From NCBI GenBank assembly GCA_033765345.1, contig JANRIC010000056.1:30838-94837 (forward strand): a stretch of 64,000 bases of DNA. Reading direction: 5' to 3'. Positions 18,575 through 27,937 of the stretch are shown here, piece after piece (positions within the stretch are counted from its first letter, which is position 1; each line of letters starts with the position of its first letter). The translations under genes and the position numbers were made by a program. The notes beneath the pieces were generated by a model that was given only the letters and a program-made list of their open reading frames with translations, had not been told where the DNA came from and did not search any database. Source of the stretch: JANRIC01 sp033765345. GTDB lineage: Bacteria > Bacteroidota > Bacteroidia > Cytophagales > Microscillaceae.

Positions 18575-19198
18575 TTAAATTTCTTCGAGCAATTTGGCTT
18601 TTTTCTGTTGGAATTCTTCTTCTGTAAGGATGCCTTGCGCCTTAAGGTCAGCCAGAATTTTCAGCTTTTCAAAGGCATCTGAGGTATTACTGCTTTGTGT
18701 AGAAGCGGCTTTTGGGGGCTCTTCCTTGGGCGTATTGTCAGCCTTTTCTTCTTTTTTGGTTTCGCCCATAGCTCTTTTGCGTAGATCATCTACATAAGAT
18801 TTACCTCTTTCAAAGGCATCATTATAGATTTTCTGGGCGTTCTCGAAGCTAAATGAAGACATCATACCGCCGATCTCAAGGTGTTGTTTGAAGACCTGCC
18901 CTATAGCATAGGTAGAAGCACCAGAGAGAACCACCATCGGCACGCTACCCAACAAAGTACCGATTCCGGGAATAGCCTTGATAAAACTGGCACCAATTCG
19001 TGCTAGTGTAGCTCCTGCAATTGAACTAATCAGGTTTTTGGCAAAAGACTCATTGTAATCTACCTGATAGATCATGCATAATTCTTTAAACATATTGAGT
19101 TGAATCGCTGTAACAGCAGCCACGTCCAGAATGGGTAGCGGAATCGCACCGGCTCCCATCGCCCATAAAACGTGGCTATCTATGCTATCATCAGCCAT
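18575..19198 (-). CDS. DUF697-SHOCT protein
   Basis: The protein has a DUF697-like membrane-associated domain (ALPILD-type start, then IPGIGTLLGSVPMVVLSGASTYAIGQVF) and ends with a SHOCT motif (FEKLKILADLKAQGILTEEEF, KKAKLLEEI), a short domain often found at protein termini in oligomerisation or anchoring roles. Between them lies a charged Lys/Glu/Pro/Ser linker. The frame extends upstream to ATG codons at 19216 and 19276. I chose MADDSID at 19198 (207 residues) because family members begin just before the conserved hydrophobic IPLPILD segment. Function is unknown. DUF697 domains are found in proteins linked to membrane GTPases, but no GTPase is next to it. Confidence 0.75.
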   Translation of the reverse strand: MADDSIDSHVLWAMGAGAIPLPILDVAAVTAIQLNMFKELCMIYQVDYNESFAKNLISSIAGATLARIGASFIKAIPGIGTLLGSVPMVVLSGASTYAIGQVFKQHLEIGGMMSSFSFENAQKIYNDAFERGKSYVDDLRKRAMGETKKEEKADNTPKEEPPKAASTQSSNTSDAFEKLKILADLKAQGILTEEEFQQKKAKLLEEI

Positions 19199-19393
19199 TG
19201 AAGATTGTCTTCCCATGAAGTTCGAATTTTTATATGTAATTACTTTGTATTGCAAGGTACTTAAATTTTTACGCATTTACGCCATATTTAGTTCAAATTT
19301 TATTTGGAAGGGAAGACGTATAAGCGGTGCAAATATTTTTGGGATTCCTTGTGCCTGAAGGAATCACTTCAGGTTGGGGCATTAAGGCTCAAA

Positions 19394-19642
19394 CTATTCT
19401 CTGGACAACTCCATCCGAATATTGGCACAAAGTTGATCCAGATCATCAAAGGGGGCAACTACCAGATTTTTCCAAAGTAATTTATACAACAAAACGCCTT
19501 CTATCTCAATGCTAAAATCACCTTCTACTTCAACTTTATTCTCTTGAATACCAAGCACTTCTATTTCATAATGTTTGAGTACAAACAGGAGCAATTCCTT
19601 TGGGTCATAAGTTTTGAGAAGTTCTTTTGTTTCTTTATCCAT
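19394..19642 (-). CDS. Small conserved acidic protein at the end of the hydrogenase cluster
   Basis: The 82-residue protein (start chosen at ATG 19642, MDKETKELL, rather than the first ATG at 19678, which lies deep inside the upstream gene) is rich in Glu and Leu and has alternating hydrophobic strands (KVEVEGDFSIEIEGVLLYKLLW). It overlaps the end of the nickel transporter gene by 8 bases, so translation is probably coupled and it is likely the last gene of the hydrogenase transcript. I do not recognise a family. A role in nickel handling or hydrogenase maturation is inferred only from position. Confidence 0.65.
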   Translation of the reverse strand: MDKETKELLKTYDPKELLLFVLKHYEIEVLGIQENKVEVEGDFSIEIEGVLLYKLLWKNLVVAPFDDLDQLCANIRMELSRE

Positions 19643-20261
19643 AGATATTGCTGTAAATGATATAAAACCCAAAACCAATACAAAGTACTGAGGAGAGTAA
19701 ACTAACTAACAAGCGCAGGAATTCTATTTTTCTGAGCTTTCTGGAAAGTGGAAGGCTGAATAAACCTGCAGCCAACAGCATTCCTACAATAGACCCTCCG
19801 CCAAATATCAGGAGATAAATCAGGCTGTAGAAAGTTTCTTTGATTTCGGTCATTACCAGAAGTACCATCGCACCGCTGCCAGCAAGACCGTGTACCAGAC
19901 CTACACCATAAGCAAGATGATGGTTGTTTTTTATATCTACCAGATGCAGGTGCGTATGTTCTGCTTTAAATATACCCTGAAGTCTCAAAAAACCGAGTGT
20001 TACCAGCATGAGCCCTACACCGGCTTCCAGATACGTAAAGGTGATTTCGGAAAAAACAATTTTACCGACCAGGATAAGTACTCCAATCAATAAAATGGTA
20101 GAGGTATGCCCCAGACCCCAGTAGATGCCGTCTTTAACAGCCAAGTAGGTATTATTTCGTTTGGATACGATACTACTCACTGCTACCAGGTGATCTGCCT
20201 CGAAGGCGTGCTGAAAGCCGATGACAGAAGCAAATAAAAGCGAAGGGAGAATGGTTTCCAT
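19635..20261 (-). CDS. NiCoT/UreH-type nickel transporter
   Basis: The 208-residue protein has about six transmembrane helices. The first carries the nickel/cobalt signature H-x4-D-H (His18, Asp23, His24 in QHAFEADH), and a second histidine-rich loop (EHTHLHLVD, NNHH) precedes a conserved VHGLAGSGA helix, which is typical of the UreH-like branch. These transporters import Ni2+ through the inner membrane. It is the only metal transporter in the hydrogenase cluster, 25 bases after the NHL gene, and would supply nickel for HypA/HypB insertion. Shorter than HoxN/NixA (about 330 residues), it fits the compact UreH group. Confidence 0.8.
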   Translation of the reverse strand: METILPSLLFASVIGFQHAFEADHLVAVSSIVSKRNNTYLAVKDGIYWGLGHTSTILLIGVLILVGKIVFSEITFTYLEAGVGLMLVTLGFLRLQGIFKAEHTHLHLVDIKNNHHLAYGVGLVHGLAGSGAMVLLVMTEIKETFYSLIYLLIFGGGSIVGMLLAAGLFSLPLSRKLRKIEFLRLLVSLLSSVLCIGFGFYIIYSNIYG

Positions 20262-20286
20262 ATAGACTTATAAATTTTTGAATGGT

Positions 20287-21381
20287 TTATACATGATTCA
20301 AATGCTTCAAAATGATCCGATGATTTCCGGTATCGGCAATGGCCATCAGATCATTTTCAATGCTCAAGGCAAAAGGCCAATACAAAGAATTTTCTGTACT
20401 TTGCACAGTTTCAGGATTTTCACTTCCGGTTTGAAAGTTTTTTTGTCCGATCAGATAATCGGCTAAGTGATTGTTGGTAAGAGGTACTTGGGCAAAACCA
20501 AGTACCCGACTGTTGCCGGTATCAGAAACAAAAATACCTTTTTTGTAGAAACATACATCATAACACCAACTTAGCGTGTGGGCATCTGGGAATAATGCGA
20601 ATTGATTTTGTCCGTTGGCTTCAAAGTCAGGCTGCCCGATAATGGCATCTGCTTTTCGGGTGAGTGCATCTTGCCAGGTATTCCAGATCAGTACCCTGTA
20701 ATATTGGGTATCTACAATGGCTATTTGCCCTTGTTCGCTGATCTTGACGGAGTAGGGCCAAACGGCCTGCTGAGGTTCGTAGTCTCTTTCTCCAAAGTCC
20801 GATTGTCCGATCACAGCATCGGCTTTTGCAAAAGATTCTTGGGGTATTTCCTCAAAATACAAAACTCGGCGGTTTCCAGTATCGGCTACCCAGAGAGATT
20901 TGCCATCCGAAAACACGCCATAACACCAATAAAGACTTTGGGCTGATGGCGGCTGTCGAATCCCCAACACATTGGGCTGATTGCTTTCAAAGTCAGGCTG
21001 CCCCAACACCAGATCTGCCGCTTGCCCGTCTTGGGTGGGTAAGTCATTCCAAATCAGCACTCGATGGTTCCAGGCATCTGCTAGGATGAGTTTGCGCCCG
21101 TCCGACCAGATACCGGAGGGATATTGTAAGGTGCTTGCCTGGACGTTTCCCTGGGCATTACGCCCAGTTTCGGATTTTAGGCTTTGCCCCAGTACAATAT
21201 CGGCTTCTTGATAAAGACCCTTTGGCAATGTTTTCCAGATAAAAACCCGGTTTTGCCCTGTATCCGATACAAAAAGCATATTATTTCGGAGAAAAACGCC
21301 TCTGGGAGCTAAAAAGGGATTATTTTCGGCTCCTTTGAATATCTGTTGATCTTGGGTGATGGTATTCAAACTTGGATACAA
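20287..21381 (-). CDS. NHL-repeat beta-propeller protein in the hyp cluster
   Basis: The 364-residue protein consists of five to six NHL-type repeats, each with the core V-x-D-T-G-N-x-R-V-L (e.g. FVSDTGQNRVFIW, WVADTGNRRVLYF, FVSDTGNSRVLGF, AIADTGNHRIIL) and a spacer AD-x-V-I/L-GQ-x-DF. It has no signal peptide, no catalytic motif, and begins within 13 bases of the hypE stop. NHL propellers are usually protein- or RNA-binding platforms. Its position between hypE and the nickel transporter makes a role in hydrogenase assembly, regulation or partner docking likely, but this is inference. Confidence 0.85.
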   Translation of the reverse strand: MYPSLNTITQDQQIFKGAENNPFLAPRGVFLRNNMLFVSDTGQNRVFIWKTLPKGLYQEADIVLGQSLKSETGRNAQGNVQASTLQYPSGIWSDGRKLILADAWNHRVLIWNDLPTQDGQAADLVLGQPDFESNQPNVLGIRQPPSAQSLYWCYGVFSDGKSLWVADTGNRRVLYFEEIPQESFAKADAVIGQSDFGERDYEPQQAVWPYSVKISEQGQIAIVDTQYYRVLIWNTWQDALTRKADAIIGQPDFEANGQNQFALFPDAHTLSWCYDVCFYKKGIFVSDTGNSRVLGFAQVPLTNNHLADYLIGQKNFQTGSENPETVQSTENSLYWPFALSIENDLMAIADTGNHRIILKHLNHV

Positions 21382-21394
21382 TTTACATAATTCT

Positions 21395-22450
21395 TTAACA
21401 AATTCTGGGTAACTGCTCGCCTATGGGCATATTTACGACTCTTTTGCCACCGATTCTACTGTGTAGCAGCACTTGCTTGGGATGCGCTGCGCCAAGCGTT
21501 CCGATGATTTGCGCATCCTTGCCTCCAGGTAGTTTTCTCAAAGCCGATACAAACTCTTCGGCAACGGAAGCCTCCACAATACTCATAAATACCCCTTCAT
21601 TGGCTACGTAGAGCGGATCAAGCCCCAAAATCTCACAGGCGCTTTCCACCTGCTCCAAAACAGGGATATTTTTCTGGTTCAATTCAATACCCAGATGGGT
21701 ATCTCGGGCTATTTCATTGAGTGTGGCAGCCAAACCGCCTCGTGTAGGGTCTTTGAGTAAATGAATCTGTTGCCCAAATTGATCCAGCAAAGCCAAAACT
21801 GCCTGATTTAAGGGTTGTGTATCGCTCTCGATGTCTGTGTCGAATTCCAATCCTTCCCGAATAGACATAATGGCGATTCCGTGTGAGGCGATATTTCCAC
21901 TAATAATGATCTGATCTCCTGCTTTTACATTTTTCAGGCTGATATCTGCCCTCGGATGCAACACACCGATACCTGCCGTATTGATGAATATCTGATCACC
22001 TTTGCCTTTTTCCACGACTTTGGTATCCCCAGTAACGACCTGTACACCTGCCCTTTGACAAGCAAGCTTGATTGCCAGCAATATTTCCCAAAAATCTTCC
22101 ATCCTAAGCCCTTCTTCCAGAATAAAACTCAGCGAAAGGTATTGAGGCAGGGCGCCGCACATAGCCAAGTCATTGACTGTACCATTGACCGCCAGCTCGC
22201 CGATGTTACTATTAGGAAAAAAGATCGGAGAAATCACAAAACTATCCGTGCTAAAGGCTGCTCTTCCTTGTAAATCTAATAGTGCACCATCATGCTTTTG
22301 GGCAAGAAATTCATTGTGTAGTACATCAAATACGCCACTTTCCAGCAGTTTATTGGTAAGTAAACCCCCGCTGCCGTGCCCCAGCGTAATCACGTCAAAA
22401 TCCAGCTTGGGCAAAGGACACTGAAGTTGTAGAGAAAGTTTTGTTGTCAT
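21395..22450 (-). CDS. hypE: Hydrogenase maturation protein HypE
   Basis: HypE converts the carbamoyl group on its own C-terminal cysteine into thiocyanate, the source of the two CN ligands of the active-site iron. The 351-residue protein has the PurM-like ATP-binding fold, with LGHGSGG near residue 25 and TRGGLAATLNEIA in the middle, and ends in the diagnostic PRIC, whose last residue is the carbamoylated Cys. Length is normal. It is transcribed after hypD (80-base gap) and before the NHL gene. Confidence 0.97.
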   Translation of the reverse strand: MTTKLSLQLQCPLPKLDFDVITLGHGSGGLLTNKLLESGVFDVLHNEFLAQKHDGALLDLQGRAAFSTDSFVISPIFFPNSNIGELAVNGTVNDLAMCGALPQYLSLSFILEEGLRMEDFWEILLAIKLACQRAGVQVVTGDTKVVEKGKGDQIFINTAGIGVLHPRADISLKNVKAGDQIIISGNIASHGIAIMSIREGLEFDTDIESDTQPLNQAVLALLDQFGQQIHLLKDPTRGGLAATLNEIARDTHLGIELNQKNIPVLEQVESACEILGLDPLYVANEGVFMSIVEASVAEEFVSALRKLPGGKDAQIIGTLGAAHPKQVLLHSRIGGKRVVNMPIGEQLPRIC

Positions 22451-22530
22451 TTTCTTAGCATTTTATTATAGAGCTCTTTGCTTGTTGGGAGCTGAATAGG
22501 ATTCTTTATTTCCAATAATGCTGCCCTTGC

Positions 22531-23625
22531 TTATTCCACTTCCAGTTGTGAAAAATGGTAATAAGCAGCACAAGCTCCTTCCGAAGAAACCATCGGCGCA
22601 CCCAAAGGCGATGTAGGGGTACATTTTTTGCCGAACTGATTACACTCAAAGGGTTTTTTGATGCCCTTGAGTACCAAACCAGCGATACAATCAGGGCTTT
22701 CTTCTGCCTTGGGCAATTTAACTTCAAATTTGATATGGGCGTCAAAAGCGGCATATTCTGGTCTTAGTTCATAGCCGCTACCCGGAATAGTACCTATACC
22801 ACGCCACTCGCGGTCACATACCTGGAATACCTGTCCGATTATTTTTTGTGCTTCAGGATTACCTTCGGGTTTTACTACACGACTATATTGATTCTCAAGT
22901 TCGCTCCTACCTTCTTCCAGTTGCCTGACGGTCATGTAGATACCTTGCAACAGGTCTACGGGTTCAAAGCCTGTCACTACCATCGGGATTTTGTACCGGG
23001 ATACAATTGGCTCGTATTCGGCGACGCCCATAATGGTACAGACGTGCCCTGCGGCCAGAAAACCTTGGATAGCAGCTTCCTCATCTTGGATGACAGCCTC
23101 CATGGCTGGAGGTACCAACACGTGAGAAGTAAGAATAGAATAATTTTTTAAACCTTCTCTTTGTGCGTGCAGCACCGAGAGGGCATTGGCGGGGGCAGTA
23201 GTCTCGAAGCCTACGGCAAAAAAAACAACTTCCTGATCGGGATTTTCTTTGGCCAATTTGACAGCTTCAAGCGGAGAATATAAAATGCGTACATCTGCGC
23301 CGGTGGCTTTTGCCTCAAGCAGGCTTTTTTGTGAGCCAGGTACCCGGAGCATATCCCCAAAAGAGCAGAGAATAACGCCCTTGCTTTCGGCCAGATACAC
23401 GGCTTTATCAATCAAATGCAAGGGGGTGACACAAACCGGGCAGCCCGGCCCGTGGATCATCCGAATTTGCTCTGGTAGGAGATTGAGTAACCCGTTTTTG
23501 ACGAGGCTGTGTGTTTGCCCACCACAAACCTCCATAATGTTCCAGGTTTGTGTGGTGATTTTTTGGATTTCCCGGAGGTAATTTTCCACCAGTTCGGGAT
23601 TTCGGTATTCGCTTAGGTATTTCAT
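22531..23625 (-). CDS. hypD: Hydrogenase maturation protein HypD
   Basis: HypD is the Fe-S scaffold that works with HypC to build Fe(CN)2CO. The 364-residue protein shows the CGGQTHS motif (active cysteine, about residue 36), GPGCPVCVTP (about 80-89), the GFETTAP and GFEPVDLL segments, and the C-terminal [4Fe-4S] cysteines (CDREWRGIG, CIAGLVLKG, FGKKCTP, EGACAAYY). Its ATG overlaps the hypC stop by 4 bases, as is common in hyp operons. Confidence 0.97.
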   Translation of the reverse strand: MKYLSEYRNPELVENYLREIQKITTQTWNIMEVCGGQTHSLVKNGLLNLLPEQIRMIHGPGCPVCVTPLHLIDKAVYLAESKGVILCSFGDMLRVPGSQKSLLEAKATGADVRILYSPLEAVKLAKENPDQEVVFFAVGFETTAPANALSVLHAQREGLKNYSILTSHVLVPPAMEAVIQDEEAAIQGFLAAGHVCTIMGVAEYEPIVSRYKIPMVVTGFEPVDLLQGIYMTVRQLEEGRSELENQYSRVVKPEGNPEAQKIIGQVFQVCDREWRGIGTIPGSGYELRPEYAAFDAHIKFEVKLPKAEESPDCIAGLVLKGIKKPFECNQFGKKCTPTSPLGAPMVSSEGACAAYYHFSQLEVE

Positions 23626-23870
23626 GGCATGAGGTCTTCCAGCTCGCCGATTTCGGCCAGGTATTCAAAAGTTTTTTTGGCTTCTTGCTCGTCTATCACA
23701 CTGATTGCCACGCCTACGTGCACCAGTACATAATCACCGATTTGTGCTTTTGGCACCATCTCGAGGCTTGCTTCTTTGGTAATACCTCCAAAAAGCACTT
23801 TGGCCATGCGTACGAGACCATCGTAGCGGCTTTCAATGGCAGTTATTTTTCCGGGAATTGCTAAACACAT
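23622..23870 (-). CDS. hypC: Hydrogenase maturation chaperone HypC
   Basis: The 82-residue protein begins MCLAIPGK, whose Cys2 binds the Fe(CN)2CO unit and the hydrogenase large subunit precursor. The OB-like fold is recognisable (GDYVLVHVGVAISVIDE). It is the small chaperone partner of HypD, which follows with a 4-base overlap. Confidence 0.96.
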   Translation of the reverse strand: MCLAIPGKITAIESRYDGLVRMAKVLFGGITKEASLEMVPKAQIGDYVLVHVGVAISVIDEQEAKKTFEYLAEIGELEDLMP

Positions 23871-24003
23871 TTTTTAACTAAGTTTTGTTTATATTGAATT
23901 ATTTTGGTTCTTCTGACATTTGCCCAAACTGACTTGCTGTGGAAGGCAAGGGCAGTATTTAGATTTTTTCATTTGGATAGTCATCATGATTGTGGGAATT
24001 CTT

Positions 24004-26349
24004 TTAAGTTTTCCTCATTTCAAAATCTGCTACATCCACCAGTCCGCTGAGGGAGGTCAGGGCTATTTGTCCGAAGGCGATATTTTCATCGTTGGGGCTG
24101 AGTTGGTGGTGGAAAAACAGTTGAAACTCTCCTCCTAAGCTTTGTTTGATTAAAGTTACTAATAAAATGTTTTGAAATACTCCCCCACTCAGGGCTATTT
24201 TTTTTATTTTTTGAATTTTCGCCTGATTTTCTATTAATTTTACCAAATATAAATGAAACTTTAAAGCAATCTGCCCTACTTCTTTTTTTGCTAAAATATC
24301 TTGAATAAGTTCTTCCAGAAAATCTCGGTGTGTTTTTGCAGGATCAAAGCTTATTTGAAACCGAGGTGTTTTTTTCAAATACTGTCGGGCTATACTTTCC
24401 AAAAGCATCGCTGCTTCCCCTTCATAACTAGCTTGGTCTACAATTCCTAGCAAAGAAGCTAAAGCATCAAAAAGTCTTCCTATGCTAGAAGTCTGCAAAG
24501 TAGGTTTTTGGAGCAATTGCCCGTAGATTTTCCATTCGGTTTCAGTGAATTTGTGTCGCAGTAATTCCGAGGCATTTTCTAAGCCATAAGTAGCGCAAAG
24601 TGCCGAAATTCGGGGTTCACGGGGCATTTTATCGCCGGCAATCATCGGAAAATAGGGGAGATGTGCAATCCTTTTAAAAGATTTTTGGTGATAAATCATC
24701 ATTTCTCCGCCCCAGATTTGTTGGTCACTTCCAAGCCCTGTGCCGTCCCAGATGATTCCCAGGATTTTTTCGGGGCTATCGAGCAGTTCATTTTCGGAAA
24801 GTACGGCTGCAAAATGTGCAAAATGATGTTGAACGTGTTTGACCGGAATTTGGAATTCTTTGGCGAGTTCTTGCCCAAGTTGTGTGGAGAAATACCTCGG
24901 ATGCTGATCTACCACAATCAGTTCGGGCTGTGTGTGGAAAAGCTTCAAAAAGTGCCGAATGAGTTTTTGGTAATTTTCCTGAGTTTCGTAGCTTTCCAGA
25001 TCGCCGAGATATTGCGAGATATAGAGATTGTTTTGGTGCGTGAGGGCAAAGGTGCTTTTCATTTCGGCACCCATGGCCAGGATAGTTTTAGGCTTGGTTT
25101 GCAGGTTAAACTCAGAACGGGATTTTAAAACCTCCTTTTTTGGAATAAAATTGGGGGCAAAAGCCCTGGAACGGCGCAAGAAAATCGGCTGTTGATCCCA
25201 GGCTGCCAATGAGATGACACTATCATCTTGTGGGGCAACAATTGGGCGGTTATGCGTCAGGATAAGATCAGCGATTTCACCCAAATCCTGTAAAGCTTTT
25301 TCATCTTCATAAATAATCGGTGAGTTGCTCAGATTAGCACTTGTAGCGACAATGGGTTTTTGAAATTCTCGGAGTAGCAACACAAAAAGCGGTGTATAAG
25401 GTAGCATCACGCCGATTTGATGCAAATTGGGGGCAATTTCCCAATGAGCGATTCCTGATGTCTTATTTTCTTGTAAATCTAAAAGCACAATCGGGCTTTC
25501 AGGGCTTTGCAGCAGTTCGATGGCTTTTTCTGAAAGTTCAACATCCATTTTGATGCTTTCCAAATTCGGATACATCAGTGCAAAAGGCTTGGAAGGACGT
25601 TTTTTGTGTTCCCGAAGGGTGCGAATTGCAGCGGCGTTGGTGGCATCGCAGCTCAGTAAATAACCACCGATTCCTTTGAGGGCGACGATTTTGCCGATTT
25701 TCCAGGCCAAGGCTACAGTTTTGATGATTTCACGATTGAGTGCCTGTTCTTTTGGGTCTTCAAAAAACACTTCCTTGTTTTTTACAAATAAACGCATGCG
25801 AACTCCACAGTCGGGGCAGGAGTTGGTCTGCGAATAGTACATGCGGTTGAGCGGGTCTTGATACTCCTTTTGACAAGAAAAACAAGGCTTAAAAGCTGCC
25901 ATAGTTGTATTTTCGCGGTCGTAGGGCAAGGATTCAATGATGGAATAGCGCACTCCGCAATTGGTGCAGGTGATAAAAGGGTAAAAATAGCGGCGATTTT
26001 CAGGCTCTAAAAGCTCCGCCAGACAGTCTGGGCAGGTAGCCACATCGGGCGTAAGAAGTAGATTGGATTGGGAGTTGGTGCTGCTGTGGCGAATCTCGAA
26101 GTCATTAAAAACCTGCTCAGGGCGGATTTTGACGATTTTTCCGGTGATTTTCGCCAAAGGAGGTGCTTCTTCCAACAAGCGATTGAGAAACTGATGAAAG
26201 ATTTCGGTAAAGGTAGTGACCTCAATATGCACGCCGTCATTGTCATTACTTACCCAGCCGTACAGATTCATCTCTTTGGCGAGTCGATACACAAAAGGGC
26301 GAAAGCCTACGCCTTGCACCTGTCCGGTGAGGTGGATATGATAGGTCAT
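24004..26349 (-). CDS. hypF: Carbamoyltransferase HypF
   Basis: HypF makes carbamoyl-AMP from carbamoyl phosphate and ATP and passes the carbamoyl group to HypE. The 781-residue protein has all four modules: an acylphosphatase domain (QVQGVGFRPFVYR, residues 10-22), two zinc-finger motifs (CPDC ... CTNC and CFSC ... CPDC, about 106-182), a YrdC-like domain (about 195-380) and a Kae1/TobZ-like domain with HVQHHFAHFA and a glycine-rich GGVFQN. Length is normal. It follows the 185-residue membrane protein gene by 18 bases. Confidence 0.97.
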   Translation of the reverse strand: MTYHIHLTGQVQGVGFRPFVYRLAKEMNLYGWVSNDNDGVHIEVTTFTEIFHQFLNRLLEEAPPLAKITGKIVKIRPEQVFNDFEIRHSSTNSQSNLLLTPDVATCPDCLAELLEPENRRYFYPFITCTNCGVRYSIIESLPYDRENTTMAAFKPCFSCQKEYQDPLNRMYYSQTNSCPDCGVRMRLFVKNKEVFFEDPKEQALNREIIKTVALAWKIGKIVALKGIGGYLLSCDATNAAAIRTLREHKKRPSKPFALMYPNLESIKMDVELSEKAIELLQSPESPIVLLDLQENKTSGIAHWEIAPNLHQIGVMLPYTPLFVLLLREFQKPIVATSANLSNSPIIYEDEKALQDLGEIADLILTHNRPIVAPQDDSVISLAAWDQQPIFLRRSRAFAPNFIPKKEVLKSRSEFNLQTKPKTILAMGAEMKSTFALTHQNNLYISQYLGDLESYETQENYQKLIRHFLKLFHTQPELIVVDQHPRYFSTQLGQELAKEFQIPVKHVQHHFAHFAAVLSENELLDSPEKILGIIWDGTGLGSDQQIWGGEMMIYHQKSFKRIAHLPYFPMIAGDKMPREPRISALCATYGLENASELLRHKFTETEWKIYGQLLQKPTLQTSSIGRLFDALASLLGIVDQASYEGEAAMLLESIARQYLKKTPRFQISFDPAKTHRDFLEELIQDILAKKEVGQIALKFHLYLVKLIENQAKIQKIKKIALSGGVFQNILLVTLIKQSLGGEFQLFFHHQLSPNDENIAFGQIALTSLSGLVDVADFEMRKT

Positions 26350-26367
26350 TTTTTACGTTAAGAGCAC

Positions 26368-26925
26368 CTAATTAGCGAATCTTTCAAAAGCGATCAGGTT
26401 TTTATGTAGTTTTTCTAAATATGAATTGTATAATAAGATAATCAGCGACCAAATAAGTGGCACAAGGACTTTCCCCAAGTTCCAAAGGTCAATTTCTTTA
26501 AGAAAATAACAGTAAATGGCAAATATAACCAAAGGAATTGCCAGGGCACGGGTAATAAGATTCATTTTTCTGTGTAAAATATCCGAAAATTCTTGGTTGA
26601 GTTTTTGAATTTGTTCTTGGGAAAAATCTAAAACATTTTCTGAAATACTTCCTAGTCTATACAAGTGTTGAGTTATAAGGATGATTTTCTTTTTTTCAAA
26701 ATAATAGAGAATACAAGGTGTGGTGCAGCATACAAAAAGCCCACTGTTGATCCAGCGATCTCCGAAACCGTAAAAATCAAAACTACTCAGTAGAATAAGT
26801 GTAAGCAGCACAAAAACCGATAAGGCAGTGAAAAACAGATAATAACTCGTCTCATTACGGATAGATTCTATTTTTTCAGCTTTCAAAAGTTTGTAATAAA
26901 CCGGATTACGATTTATCAAACTCAT
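26368..26925 (-). CDS. Unknown membrane protein in the hyp cluster
   Basis: The 185-residue protein has four predicted transmembrane helices as two pairs (about 29-48 and 60-75; about 125-142 and 152-168), with a charged helical cytoplasmic loop between them (SQEQIQKLNQEFSDILHRK). It contains a paired Cys in the second helix (VCCTTPC) and no known motif. It sits between hypB (190-base gap) and hypF (18-base gap), on the same strand. It could be a membrane anchor or assembly factor, or an unrelated insertion; the sequence does not decide. Confidence 0.65.
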   Translation of the reverse strand: MSLINRNPVYYKLLKAEKIESIRNETSYYLFFTALSVFVLLTLILLSSFDFYGFGDRWINSGLFVCCTTPCILYYFEKKKIILITQHLYRLGSISENVLDFSQEQIQKLNQEFSDILHRKMNLITRALAIPLVIFAIYCYFLKEIDLWNLGKVLVPLIWSLIILLYNSYLEKLHKNLIAFERFAN

Positions 26926-27115
26926 ACGTTGTTGGATAGGATTTTGTATTTTTATGATTTTTTTTTCAAATGTATTTGCTCAGGTTGTTTTAAGGAATTT
27001 TAGGCAACTTGGTTTAAGCCTGAATGATTCCTGAGTTAAGATAAAGACTTTTTTTTAGATCTACAAATTTCATTTCCTTGAGGGCAGGGCTGAATTTGGG
27101 TGAAGGTCTTTGAAA

Positions 27116-27835
27116 TTAAACCTCCACCTTTTCAACTGCTTCTTTTTTTTCTTTGATCCTCAATTCCAGCCAATTACACCATTCTTCCAAGCCCATACCA
27201 CTTGTGCTGGACAAAGTAATGTACTCAATATCGGGATTTACCTCGCGGGCATCCTTGACCACAGCCTCCACCGAAAACGGCAGGTAGGGTAGTAAGTCAG
27301 CTTTGGAGACGAGCATCATTTCACTGGTGAGGAACATTTTGGGGTATTTTTTGGGCTTATCGTCGCCTTCGGTGCTGGCGATGAGCGTGACTCGATAATC
27401 CTCACCCAGGTCAAAAGAAGCCGGGCAGACCAGATTGCCCACATTTTCCACAAAAAGAAGGTCTACTCCTTCCAGATTCAACTGCTGCATTGCCTGCCAG
27501 ACCATCTGGGCTTCGAGGTGGCATATCCCCCCAGTGACGATCTGCAGAGCATCAATACCCGTTTGGCGAATACGGTCGGCATCTCTTTCGGTCTCCAGGT
27601 CGCCAACCAAGACTTTGATCTTATAGCGGTCTTTGAGGCGTTTGGCGGTTTCCTGCAAAAGCGTCGTTTTACCGCTCCCTGCTGAGGAGACAATATTGAT
27701 TAATAGAATATTTCGGGCAGCGATTTCTTTACGGATAGCCTCCGCCACAAAGTCATTGGCTTGTAGGAGGTGCATCGTGGTATTGTCGCACTGTACGGTA
27801 CCACGGGAGTTTTTGGATGAACGGGGTATTCTCAT
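27116..27835 (-). CDS. hypB: Nickel-insertion GTPase HypB
   Basis: HypB is the SIMIBI-class GTPase that drives nickel delivery to the large subunit together with HypA. The 239-residue protein shows the P-loop SSAGSGKTT, the metal-site GGICHLEA, ENVGNLVCPASFDLGE (Walker B region) and SKADLLPY as the G4-like motif. The N-terminal His-rich or CxxCGC nickel-storage segment of some HypB is missing; the first ~22 residues here are a short basic leader with one Cys. It is transcribed after hypA (102-base gap). Confidence 0.96.
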   Translation of the reverse strand: MRIPRSSKNSRGTVQCDNTTMHLLQANDFVAEAIRKEIAARNILLINIVSSAGSGKTTLLQETAKRLKDRYKIKVLVGDLETERDADRIRQTGIDALQIVTGGICHLEAQMVWQAMQQLNLEGVDLLFVENVGNLVCPASFDLGEDYRVTLIASTEGDDKPKKYPKMFLTSEMMLVSKADLLPYLPFSVEAVVKDAREVNPDIEYITLSSTSGMGLEEWCNWLELRIKEKKEAVEKVEV

Positions 27836-27937
27836 TGTGTTTTTTGGTTAAAAGTCGATAAATTTTAGTAAATAGATTTATTTATTATCAATCAAGTTAT
27901 TACTTATTAATTCATTTAATTGCTTAATTTCTTTCAT

